From contig JACGCN010000023.1 in assembly GCA_014905825.1 (NCBI GenBank), positions 124,001 to 188,000 on the forward strand: a stretch of DNA of 64,000 nt, read 5' to 3'. Below, one piece after another: positions 32,362-42,934 of this stretch. This DNA comes from Lyophyllum atratum. Lineage: Eukaryota > Basidiomycota > Agaricomycetes > Agaricales > Lyophyllaceae. Each line of letters starts with the position of its first letter. Position 1 is the first letter of the stretch. The position numbers were made by a program, and so were the translations under genes. The notes under the pieces were generated by a model, which was given only the letters and a program-made list of their open reading frames with translations, searched no databases and was not told the origin of the DNA.

Positions 32362-33571
32362 TTGGTTATATTCCGAGGACTGACAAACGGAGTGAAAATT
32401 TGGAAGATACGATAAAAACGATGAAAACATTCAAGATAATCGGCATACGGAAAAACCAAGACTCTTGCGTCCGTTTGGTTCGGTTCGGTCTGGCTTGCTT
32501 TTTTGCTTCGTCTGGGTCTGGGGTTTGCGTTTTGGATCAGGAAAATCAAGAAGATGCGACAAACTATCGAGAGACGGGGAACTTCCTCAAGAACACTTAG
32601 AATTGGATCGATGTATACCCTCTGAACCTCAACCTGGCCTCTTCCTTTGTGTCTTGGGTTTTATGTGCTATTTTTGGTCATACCCGGTCCCGCGATACCT
32701 GTTTCTTTCGTCTCGACCTTTGGACAAATCTCGATTCCTCTGGCGCTGTAACCGCGCGTCGTGCACGCCGAATACCAGGCGATGGCGATCGTGGGACGGC
32801 GAAGCTGAAGCTGAAGCATGCGAAGCATGGATACGTCCGCCCTCGTGCACTTGTAATGCAGGCTCTAGGTCCTCAAGTCCCTATCGTGCACGTCCCGCAC
32901 CCCGGCGATGACGATGACGATGGCGATGGCGGCTCGTCAGCATGACTCGGAGTTCTGCGAGGCATCGATTCACGAACAAGGCTTTTCATGAACACAAGAC
33001 CCGGCTCTAAGATGATATTCGATGATAGCCATAATATTGGGGCGTCGAATGGTGTCCAAGAGGGTGTCTTGACTTCTCTTCTCTTCCTTTATCTGTTTGT
33101 TACATATACCCGCTTTATCTCGTTCCCCCAATGCTGTTAGTATTTTGTTGAAGACTGAGCTCGCGCCTTAACTAAGTATCCCAAAGTAAGATTCACTTCG
33201 CCTTCACTTTCTTTCTCTTCCCGACTCGATTACTTCATCTCCAAATTTTTGGCAACCGCATCGTATTTTGTTCGGCTTATCGAACTTCGTGCTAACATGG
33301 GTTCATTCATAGAGCGACATGGCTCAAGAATGATCGTCAGAGACGCTGATAACCTGGCCGCAGATGAAGTTAGAGCGTCCCTACAAAAGTCGATGTCCGC
33401 TTTCTCTTGATGCTGAAACTACACCCGCCTATTCTGACACGCAGGTGATTCATGATATTATGCAAGTTTCAACTGAAAAATACAACTGTCCAAATTTCAA
33501 GAAATTTCACAGGAAAGAAACCGTACAGGGACCTCGCAACGCATCCTAATGACCAACCAACCATTCAACGC
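32362..33571. other. 1.2-kb gap without a confident gene
   Basis: A plus-strand frame ending ...HPGDDDDDGDGGSSA-stop (32649-32945) lacks an ATG and has no recognised family. The rest is A/T-richer flank between convergent genes (kinase plus, HsbA minus). Confidence 0.4.
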
Positions 33572-34260
33572 CTATGCGTATGCAGCGACCGCAACCGCGA
33601 AGTCCTCGTCGATCTGCTTCTTGAGCGCGTTGGCCTGGGGTAAGAGGACCGCCTACACAGCGATGTTCTTAGCAACAGCTCGATGACCCATGATGTACGT
33701 AAAAACAACGCACAGGTGCCTTCACAGTCAGAGCGTTTCCAAGATCCATGGTCTTGCCCCTGAGAGTGGTGATATCCTGCTTGACACCGGCGGCGACGGA
33801 AGCGGTGAAGCTGGCCTTTTTGGCGACAGTGTCCATAAGCACTTTCTTGATTTTGGGCTCAACGGCCTGGAGGAGGAGGAGGATGTTTTGACTATCGGCC
33901 ACAGAGGGCGAAGGCGTCACAGCCTCATATTACATGTTTAGGCGAGCGAGAAATCGGTGAGAATGTATGAAAGTACCTTGACATCGGCGGTGGTCTTGTC
34001 GACGGCGGCACCTAAGCCCAAAGCGGCTTTGAGAACTGGCTACAGGAATACGATATCAGATTGCGGCGTGCATCTTGAAGTATTTGGCATACGACAGCGT
34101 CAGCTACAGTCCCACCCTTGACTGGGTATTGGTTCACTGCGGTGTTGAGGGCGACAATCTGGGAAGAGACAACAACTATGTCTGCCTTGACGTCCGCGAC
34201 GGTGGCGGCAAAGCTCGAAACGACAAGGGAGGCGAGGATAAAGACGTTGCAGAAATGCAT
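33572..34260 (-). CDS. hydrophobic surface binding protein (HsbA family), secreted
   Basis: Four exons: 34093-34260, 33977-34039, 33714-33923 and 33572-33652; 173 aa. The signal peptide MHFCNVFILASLVVSSFAA is followed by VADVKADIVVVSSQIVALNT, AALGLGAAVDKTTADV, AVTPSPSVADSQNILLLLQA and GVKQDITTLRGKTMDLGNAL, ending in QANALKKQIDEDFAVAVAAYA. Intron positions and phases equal those of the 16373 gene, which supports the acceptor chosen before the last exon (33653-33655); a later acceptor would shorten it by six residues. A TATA box lies upstream. Confidence 0.87.
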
Positions 34261-34340
34261 GATGAGAGAGTTGAAGATGCGATGTGAAGGCTTCGGCGAA
34301 TGGGATGAGCTAGCGACTGTGCTGAATCCAATAATGCACC

Positions 34341-34348
34341 TTTTATAC
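34341..34348 (-). promoter_or_regulatory. TATA box of the second HsbA gene
   Basis: On the minus strand GGTATAAAAGG lies about 80-90 bases before the ATG at 34260, matching the placement in the paralog at 16281. Confidence 0.65.
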
Positions 34349-34381
34349 CACCCATACTCTCTTTGACCAAGGTACACGCCA

Positions 34382-35507
34382 TTCCTATGGCATTCGTATT
34401 ACTGATCTGGCGTTATTATCGTGGTACCGCCGCACCAGTAGAAATCAGCAGAAGCAGATACAATCAGTTTGACAACATGGTACTCCGCCGCACGCTCCCA
34501 TCGATGCGCAGAAGGATAGCCTGACACTTTCATTTTGTATGGGGCATGCAGTAGCGTGTTGGTGATAGTAAGTGAAAATCCGCAGGTAGACCGGAGCTTG
34601 TCACCATGTGGCCAATCTAGCTCCACACTGGGTCATGGAGGCCCCTAGAGGACGCTTCGCTACCGCCTACAGAGTTGACAGGAAGGAAAGAGGAGCCTAC
34701 GCAAAATTTTGCCTTCTCACTGAGCTGGCCCGAGAAGGGATTTTTGATCATCACGAAGCGGATGCCAGAAAGTCGTTGGAAAGTCGGCAAGACTCACTTT
34801 TGGCACTTCTACGTAGGAAGGTGCAATACTTACAATTCCAACCCACAATGCTACTTCGCCCTTTTCCTTGAGGGGAGGGGGGAGGAGTTGGTGGGGGGGG
34901 GGAGGGGGGGAAGCTCGAGGACATTCTGACAGAGCGCCGTGATTCAGTGGAGGGCAAGGGCAAAGTATGATCTGCAGGTGCCGTCCGACGCGACGCATCT
35001 TCAATGCGCGACGACCGTGACTGCCATCGCAAAAACTCCGCCATCTTCTTCTCACCACCACCACCACTGTAACCCCATTCCTTATCACAACGAACACCGT
35101 AGTGCGAAAAACACAATCCATGCAAAAGGGGACGCCAGCACCCACGTCGCGAAGCGATTTCGAAAACGCCGCGTCAAGCTCTTCCTTATAGGTCTTGCGA
35201 CAACCTAAAAACGACAGACGCAAGTAGGACAACTATAACACACAGGATTTCCATAAGGGCCACGACTTTCTGCTTCAGGAAGGATTCAACTGCCGACCAT
35301 GATGCTTCAGGGACGTTGGACAGCGCCATGGCACCACTTTTTCAGTATAAAGGAAGATGCGTTCCATTGCGGGGTACCAGCGTGCGCAGAAGTTGCTTGA
35401 GCTTCTATTCTCGGCCAACGGCAGGGCGAGGTTGAGTGTCGTCTGATCTGCGCTGGGGACCACCGGCGATATCGACCCCGGCCAAAGCTGTTCGAAGAAT
35501 CCCTAAA
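34382..35507. other. intergenic with a G-rich tract
   Basis: No gene is called. A long minus-strand frame (34717-35232) is low-complexity (Pro/Val runs) and lacks family features. A G-rich tract on the plus strand lies at 34871-34912. At 35038-35056 there is CCGCCATCTTCTTCTCACC, also present upstream of the kinase at 29675. Confidence 0.45.
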
Positions 35508-36138
35508 TTATGCAGTCTTCTCCATCCACTGCTCCCCATTCCAACTAATCTCGACCTTCCACTTCTGCGTCCCCATCCACTGATCACCCAAAAAGCTATC
35601 CCACCACTTGATCTGGATGTCCCCATCCACGTCAACGAAATACCCCGCGACCCGTGGACTTGGTCCAAGAAATTCATGTCTATATATATGTAACACGTTC
35701 AGTGCCCATCCACCACCATCACGGCTTCGCGGAGTATATCGGCGAGGACACATACCGTTTTGCGACAACCTTATCCATGTGAACGTAGTTGACCCAGGTG
35801 GTCGTTTTGGCGTCTATCTCTTCGAGGTAATGCTTGTGCACCAGCTGATTGAGATCAGTTCCCGCGTGGACAGTTCGGATGTCTTCTCCATCCTTTGAAA
35901 GGTATGAGCGCGGAAGATGGATGCGTCCGCGATCCCAGACAACATGCTTGTCGAGTGGCCATCGTGCGAGTTCCCAGGCAACCGCTCTCCGTAGGTCCGT
36001 GATTGTTTGTAGAGCGCCTTTCTTTTCTTTTTGCGCTTGGGGTGAATCCTCTGGTATCAGGAGGGCAGGGTCCACGACCGGTTCAGGCTTCATAGAAGGA
36101 AGAGGCTGAAATGACCCCTGTGATAATTTTTCGCACAT
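35508..36138 (-). CDS. unknown conserved-looking protein
   Basis: Two exons, 35756-36138 and 35508-35679, encode 184 aa from the ATG at 36138. The intron is GT-AG and the joined frame is continuous: HMDKVVAKR|HEFLGPSPRVAGYF, with the junction inside an Arg codon. The second half is rich in Trp and Asp (FVDVDGDIQIKWWDSFLG, WKVEISWNGEQWMEK), suggesting a compact beta domain. The first half contains LRRAVAWELARWPLDKH and THVW-like basic/aromatic stretches. I do not recognise the family. The splice junction and amino-acid composition support coding. Confidence 0.6.
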
Positions 36139-36752
36139 AAGGGCAGGTCTGACTGACTCGTTTGAACTCGATCACTCATCTTCATGACTCAAATAGTATC
36201 AATGAAATTGGTTCATCCAGTTTTCCAAATCTTCGCCTCTAGTAACGCGACGTCGATGAAGTTCTGACGAAAGAGTTTATCGATGAAACTCAAAAAAGAC
36301 TATGACGTCAAATGTACTATTAGAGGGCTGGACACTCTTACCGTCTATCGCCCTGATTCACAGGGAGACGGTAACGTGAGACGGTCGCACCGCGCCGTCG
36401 AGCCTTTGACGAGCGCCCTGCCGCTACTATGTTTGAAACTGTTCTTGACAGTTGAACGTTGAACGTTGAAATTTGAAAGACGGCCATTGAAGCAACATTG
36501 AAGCAGTTCGTCTTGAGACGTGGCGTGAGAAATAATGAAATTGTTGCGTCCTTGACTACTCCGTTTTTACGGCTTCCCTTTAAAAATCGACCTAAAGGGC
36601 CTCGCCTGATTGAAATGAGCCTCATCTTGAGCCTCGAAGACGAGATCCGTAGCTCTACTTCTCCCCTCCGACACGTTCAAAGACTTTACGTCAGAATCCT
36701 TGCACCCCGTCATATGCTATCACCCCAGATATATTATTCGTGTTCTTTTTTC
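36139..36752. other. intergenic
   Basis: Short overlapping frames on both strands (36338-36625 minus, 36498-36767 plus) show no family features. It includes a small repeated motif TTGAACGTTGAAC near 36450. Confidence 0.4.
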
Positions 36753-38914
36753 CTATCTCCTCGTTAATGCGGCCTCTTTGATAAAGATGGACGAGACGAA
36801 AGCGCAACCAGCCATCGCCAACGTGAACGTTAGAGTGACCCGAACCGCCTGCTCATAAGCGCTCCTCACGATCGCACGTGTAGCGGGGTCTAGCTGGTCT
36901 ACATAGCTGAGGGACTCCCTCACGCGTAGGATAATCTACAGAGCAAATCAATCGCGAATCAAAGACTCGAGAGCCAGAGGGATGATGTCACGTACTTCCT
37001 CGACATCTTTCCCGGATAGGTTTCGACGAAGATAGTTACGCAGAGTCTCCTGAACCAAGGTGCTTCCGACGGAGACGCCAACAACGGCGCCCAAAGAGCG
37101 AAAGAGGTATGAGACTGATAGATACTATCAGAGGGTGAATTGATGAATTTTCATCGGCAGAACTCACCGGCTGTCGCAATTGCCTGGTCTGCCTGGCCAG
37201 CGTTTGCGATCAAAGCAATCAAACTTGTGGTTATTCCACTCCCTGAGCAACACTGTCAGAAAAGAATCTCAATGAAGACTGGAGGAGTAACGCACCATTT
37301 CCCATGCTGGCGATAAATAGCCCTTATCGCAGATGTCAGCGATACTGAAGATAGAAAAAGGCAAATTACATATACTCACCAACGCCCAACATGATCACCG
37401 AGTGTACGAGGACACCCGTAGAGAGAGTAACCAATCCCGCTCCCATGAACTGTGTGGCATACCCAGCCACGGTGATAAGGTAAAATTTCCCCGTGGCCTG
37501 AATCGTCAAGCCCCCACTCAATGAGCCCGTCAGGCCGCCGACGACGCTGAGAACAAGCCATAGCCCCGCCCCCGATGCTGTCTTGCCCTGCACAGCCTGC
37601 AGATACAAAGAGATATGGAAGATCATGCACATCGCCGACGCTATGCCAAAGAAGTTGACCAAATAGCCCGCGATCAGCGACTGGTTGAAGATGATACGTT
37701 TCGGTGCGAAGGGTTCGCTTGCAACCTTCATTTCGATGATTCCGAATAATATAAGGAATAAGATAGACCCGCCTAGGGAAAGGCGCGTCAAGGTATCAGT
37801 CCACGAGATGTTCCCACCCCGGTCTAAACCGAAAAGCAGGAGGAAAATGGTTAGTATGAGGGTGAGCGAGCCTGCAAAGTCGACGCGTTTCAGTTTGGTG
37901 GAGAAATCCGAAGTGTCACGTTTGGGGAGGTGAAGGGTCAGGGAGACGGAAATGATGGCGAGGATAGCCATCGGAACTTGGATAAGGAAAGCCCTAGAGA
38001 GATAGTGTCATTTTTAGTCAGACATGAATGTGGTGGTTATACTCGCCAGCGCCAGCCCACGCTATCGGCGAGAAAGCCACCTAAGGGGGCACCTGACGCG
38101 GATCCCATGGTCCATATGATATTCAAGATGCCTGAAGATGACGTGTTGACTGGAGCGGTATGGATAGAATAAAGCAGACCGCTAACCTTGCCAGGTACCA
38201 CGGGAGCGCAGGGGCACCACGTCGGACAGAACGATACTGACAATACTACATCAAATGAGTGAGTACATCTCGTCTTGGGACATAGGCAACCACTCACGTA
38301 GTCATTCCTCCACCCCCAATCCCAGCAAACGCCCTGCTCGCGATCAACTCCGTCATGTTCCTAGACAAGCCGCACCCCAAACACCCGATAGCGAATATAG
38401 TGTAGGCGAATAAGAGACATCCTTTCCGGCCAAAGATATCGCTCAGCTTCCCATACAGTGGTCTGCGGGAGAGATCTCGGTAAGCTCATCCACATTGAAT
38501 ACAGGATACGCTTTACGAACTGGAAACTCGTGGTCGTCAGCATGTACGCGGTCGCGATCCAACTCGTGTTTTGTAACTGGTTTAACTCGCTCCCAATGGC
38601 CGCGTAGGCTGGACAAGATATCAACGATCAACTTATCAGTCAAGGAGTAAGCTAGGCTTACATGAAACCACAATCGTCCCATCCATCGCTGCTAGAAAGA
38701 TTCCAACCGACATGGGTATCACCTAGTGCGCGTGTGTCAGAAACGGTTCAAGGCATGACTCGCGGATACGTACGAATGCCAAGTATGACTTCTGACCAAC
38801 TTCCAGAAGCGACGCTTCGGGTTCTCCTATGGTGCTATCCACGCCATTTTCGATGTACGAGGGGTCATTCCCCGCCGATTCGGAGTGCAGGAGAGGTGAT
38901 GTCTCGTCAGGCAT
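36753..38914 (-). CDS. MFS transporter, DHA2-type (drug or amino-acid:H+ antiporter)
   Basis: Eleven exons: 38774-38914, 38662-38722, 38521-38608, 38298-38462, 38187-38245, 38047-38131, 37380-37993, 37296-37322, 37168-37242, 36996-37114 and 36753-36935; 538 aa. The N-terminal tail MPDETSPLLHSES contains a dileucine sorting signal typical of vacuolar transporters. MFS signatures: MDGTIVVSSYAAIGSEL, YGKLSDIFGRKG (motif A), RAFAGIGGGGMTTIVSIV (motif B/C), GSASGAPLGGFLADSVGWRW, then TYLF-like SYLFRSLGAVVGVSVGSTL near the C-terminus. About 14 hydrophobic segments can be counted. By family, relatives include yeast Vba-type vacuolar basic amino-acid and multidrug carriers; the substrate is not readable. 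The sixth intron uses a GC donor (38045-38046), the only choice that keeps GWRW|AFLIQVP in frame. Confidence 0.92.
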
Positions 38915-39490
38915 CTAGGAAGGCCTACACTGAACGATTTCGTCAGTATCAGCCTGCAGTATGCATAGACAATGTAGAAACTTGCCAACTGGCGGCTCGA
39001 GATGCAGCAGGAGGCTCAGTGGGACAGCGATGGGAGAAGCTCGACCATTCTGCATGGCAGTCCAAAATATGCCTGACAGATCACGTGCGTGTACGGAGTC
39101 CGGCCTCGGCGTCCGAAGTCTCGCACGGGCAAAACTTGTGAGTCTGACGTCGCAACCACCGGCGTCCACCGCTTTAATTCTTAATCTTCCCTAGATTTCT
39201 AATATATTGGTCAGGTCAGTCAGGGATGGACTTTCACTTTTCCACCCTTTGAAGCTCGTGTTGAAATTTCGAAACATAGTGGAGAATTCCCGGCAACTTG
39301 AACTCCAGTGGATTAGTGGCATTTCTCGAAACAAACATTCACTGTGAGTAACCACATATCCTTCTGGGATCGTATTACACTGACGGGGTCCAGAATGATT
39401 TGGGAACCTCTGCGCGAGGAAAAAGTAGGGTTACGAATATCATGATGTTCCAGCTGGTGCCGTTTGTGCAACGAACTCATACGAAGCCTT
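38915..39490. other. divergent promoter region
   Basis: This lies between the minus-strand transporter and the plus-strand F-box-like gene. No gene is supported. Confidence 0.45.
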
Positions 39491-40666
39491 ATGCAGATAC
39501 TTCCCCAAGAACTCAAGCACTACATCGTAAGTTTCTGCAGGCTCAGGGACTTGAGTTGTCTGGCTCGAGTCCACACTTCATACCAACGGGAAGCAGAGCG
39601 GCTGCTCTATCGCAATATTTCTGTGCCTACGCGCTCGAAACGGATCGGTTGTCTAGACACCTTATCCCGAAATCCAGAAAAGGCTTCCCTCGTACATACG
39701 CTTATCGTCGGATTTCCTTCTAACTGGATCGATGGGAATCGCGGAGTAATCGCGTTGCTTACGAAGGCTCTTGGTTATATGAGCGCTTTGTCCGACCTGC
39801 GCATAAAGTTGTGGAAAGGAGAGCTTCGCTCTTTAGATGAGCAGATCAACAAGGCTCTGCGGTGAGCCTGATGTCCCCTCTCTTTCGTCCAGTGACTGAT
39901 GACTCCGCGCATAGAGATACTAATCTTCGGCTGCACACTCTCTACTGTGACCCTAGACTCGATTTTGCTGGGATTTTTGAGAACCAGCCTGAGCTATGTT
40001 TAATGGGAATATACACTTACGCTTGGAACGGATACGAACCACTGCTGGAGGTTCTGCAGCACCTCGATGCTCTCCATTTACCATACCCAGAGGTTTTCGC
40101 TTTGGAACGTCCCAATTCCTTACGTTTCTTCGATCATGTCAGCATATTCCCGGCCTTCTCTCTCGACGGCTCCACAGGCATCTTCAAAACCTTGGCAGAC
40201 TCCTTCGATCAGGATCTTGCTCATGTCTTTCATATTATCAAAGAAAGGGTCTCTCAGGTTTCCATCTATCTGAGAGATTTCTCTGATCTCACCCTCATCG
40301 CGAAAATCGTGAAGGGCATGGGCCTGGGCTTCCCCCACGTCAAGGTGTTGAACTTCAAGCTCCAACATCCTTGTCGCATTGTGAGTTTCCCAACAGTCTC
40401 ACGGAACGCCACCTAATTTCAAATAGGACGCGCAACAAGATCCAGAATTCAGAAACATCCTTTCTCTGGTTCCAGGCTTGAGAGAACTGCATTTTTGGTC
40501 GTGGAATTTCGCAGATCCACACCGCCATGAATCATGGGTGCTTCCATACGACGCCAAGATGGCGCAAGCAAAAGAATGGGTGGCCGCATGTCCTCAGCTT
40601 TGGGTAATCACGTTTTTCGATGGGTCAGCGCTGGAGAGAAGAGATTCGATTTGGACGGCACTTTGA
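39491..40666 (+). CDS. F-box-like protein
   Basis: Three exons (39491-39861, 39915-40380, 40427-40666) encode 358 aa. The N-terminus MQILPQELKHYIVSFCRLRD followed by LSCLARVHTSYQREAERLLY is the F-box-like pattern common in Agaricomycetes, where such proteins are expected to link Skp1-Cullin ligases to targets. The rest is leucine-rich repeat-like in rhythm (LTKALGYMSALSDLRIKL, LHTLYCDPRLDFAGIF, LEVLQHLDALHLP, VKVLNFKLQHPCRI, VPGLRELHFWSW) and ends CPQLWVITFFDGS. Partners are unknown. A kinase fragment follows after 190 bases. Confidence 0.8.
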
Positions 40667-40857
40667 CAGTAGCAAACATACTGTATGCAGTCGATAACCG
40701 TTTCGAAAAAATCGTTCTCTACGAAGAGTTAGCATGCGTCTTCTTCGGAACGTGTTGCCATCATCGTGAAACTCAAAATTGAAATGAAAGCTATCTTGGA
40801 CTATGCATAGGCCGTAATTGAAAGAAGAGCGCGGGCCGGTATCCAACGTTCTATGCC

Positions 40858-41267
40858 TTGAAGGATGTCGATTTGACCAGCGAACATCTAGTCGCGGCTG
40901 GTGGCTTCGCTGACATCTACAAGGGTCTTCATCTTGGTCATGCTGTGTTCCTGAAGGTCATCCGCCTGTATAAAACGTCCCACGTCCACTCGTTCCTTAA
41001 GGTGAATCTCCCAGTCCCTCGCAACATATCACCGATTTTCTAATTATGACTCTCTATAGCAATTTTCCGCAGAAGCTGTGGGGCCAACTGTCGCATCCAA
41101 ACCTCGTCCCTATTTACGGCCTCTATCGTTATACCACACGTCTTTGGCTCGTCTCACCTTCGATGGACCACGTAGACATTGACAGCTACTTGCGACAATA
41201 TCCGTCAATAAGCATCCATGGTGTGCAAATCGGAAGAGGAAATGTCACATTTAAATCAACGTTCTGA
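40858..41267 (+). pseudogene. truncated protein kinase N-lobe
   Basis: Two exon-like stretches (about 40858-41002 and 41060-41267) encode SEHLVAAGGFADIYKGLHLG with VFLKVIRLYK, then LWGQLSHPNLVPIYGLYRY and LWLVSPSMDHVDIDSYLRQY. This is the N-lobe and hinge of the tyrosine-kinase-like kinases that are abundant in mushrooms (glycine loop GGFADIYKG, Lys in FLKVI, HPN..P..G.Y). No HRD or DFG motif follows, and no clear start codon precedes it. It is interpreted as a kinase relic; an unannotated larger fusion is possible. Confidence 0.7.
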
Positions 41268-42934
41268 ATGCCTTGTAGGTCTTCCTGGTCAATAAAGTCG
41301 CTCACTGTTTATGCCGCTTTGTTCCATGGTTTTGGATCCCTTGTGGGCAGATCCAAAATCTTGTCCCTGGCGCAGCTTTCCGGATAGGCTTCCCGAAATG
41401 GCAAATCTCTGTTTGTTGTGGCTTGAACCGCGTCGTCACGCGTCGTGCCTCAACCGCCACGTCTCTCACCTTCCACATCCGTCGCCTTCCTGATTTCTTA
41501 AACTTCTTTTCTTTCACAGCCGAATGTCGCTCATGTTGCTATGTCAAACTGAAAGTCAATCTCATTGGCACCGACCGTCGCACCGTTGATTCCTTCAGGC
41601 TCAGCCTGCTCAACTTCCTCGGGACTATTTCAAATTTCATGCTACCACCAGATCAAGGGGTGTTAGGAGGCGTGGGGGAGGGTGGATTAGTGGCGTGACT
41701 CAAAGCGTGGAAGCTGCATTTCTCTGCGGAAGGTACGCCCCTACCAGTTGGAGATTTGGCATTCCTATAACAACGTCCCAAGCTACTGTTAGTGTTACGA
41801 CGCCACTCAGCGCGGTTTCGGAAGCGACAATGAGCCCGCAGCCTCATGTTTACGAGACTGCTGACCTTCCGAAATGGGTGGGTCGGAATTGGGGAAGCAG
41901 AGTAGTCAGCGCCCACAGATGCGTGTGATCTCGATGGGTTTGTGGGTGGTTTTGTAGAACGTATCAGGTTGATCATTTTATCGAAGCTGATAGATTCCAT
42001 GGGCGCAAATACATACAGTGTGGGTAAAACTTTTCTAGGACCTTGGACGCTCTCTGTCTCCGTTATGTCCAAAATGACAACCGATGACAGGATCTTGTTC
42101 TCATTGTTGTTGATTGCGATCAGTTAGCTCCTACTCCCACTCCTCCGGGTACATCGGTTCCGGCTTTCCTCAGTGGCATCGGAGAGGTGCTGGTAACATT
42201 CCGATGCAGCATGCGTGTGCGATCATGCTGGGCTTTCGAATCAGAAGGTGCTACACATCTTCTTTGCCATCGCGGATGGTGCCGGCGCCGAGCTTTGTCC
42301 TCAGCACTGCAATCCAAGGATACAAATCACGGTAGCGCTCGCCGCTCGACTCAGTTTCCGTCGATGGGCCTCAAGCCCAAGCGTTTTGCAAGTCACTCCG
42401 TTCGCGTACCTGCCTGTTCATTTTAGCTAAATGCTGTATTTGATCACCGTAGATGGCCGAGAATTTAGAAACGCATCACATTCCCCACACAATAAACGAA
42501 ACCCTTGACCGTAACCTCACGAAGCCCGCGATATCGCACACATACCCGTTCCTCGACCAGACGTGGAACTATAGCCACCCACGAACGCCTTCGTTTATCC
42601 AAACTCGCCTTGTACTAGATTAGATCCACCAGAGCCGAGACCGAAGTCCGGCCGCTAGTGCACTTAAGTAGAAAGAAGCTCTCGGCGTGAACCTTTATTT
42701 TGCCAAATCCGGGAAGATAGGAGTATAATTTATTGCGGCCCCCCGTAACCTGTTCTGATGTACAAGAATGCCCACCTGTGCCTGGCCAAGAAGCCCAGTC
42801 GTAGTTTCATGGACTTCGGCGTCTCCAGTTCGATTTTAAAGACGACAGATCGCTGGAAATTTTGTCCCCTGATGGTCCCCTTCCCGTCGTCTGAACACTC
42901 CCCGGCATAGAGTCGGTACAGGTCACTATCTCCA
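41268..42934. other. 1.7-kb region without a recognisable gene
   Basis: Several medium frames (41653-42072 minus, 41695-41928 plus, 41942-42127 plus) carry no family motif. The base composition does not distinguish a coding strand. It may hold the remains of the kinase gene's C-terminal part, but no C-lobe motif is visible. Confidence 0.35.

Noticed and set aside
31887..32549. Minus-strand frame of 220 codons opposite the kinase tail
   Set aside because: Composition is the mirror of the acidic Ser/Pro tail; the plus frame joins the kinase domain in phase.
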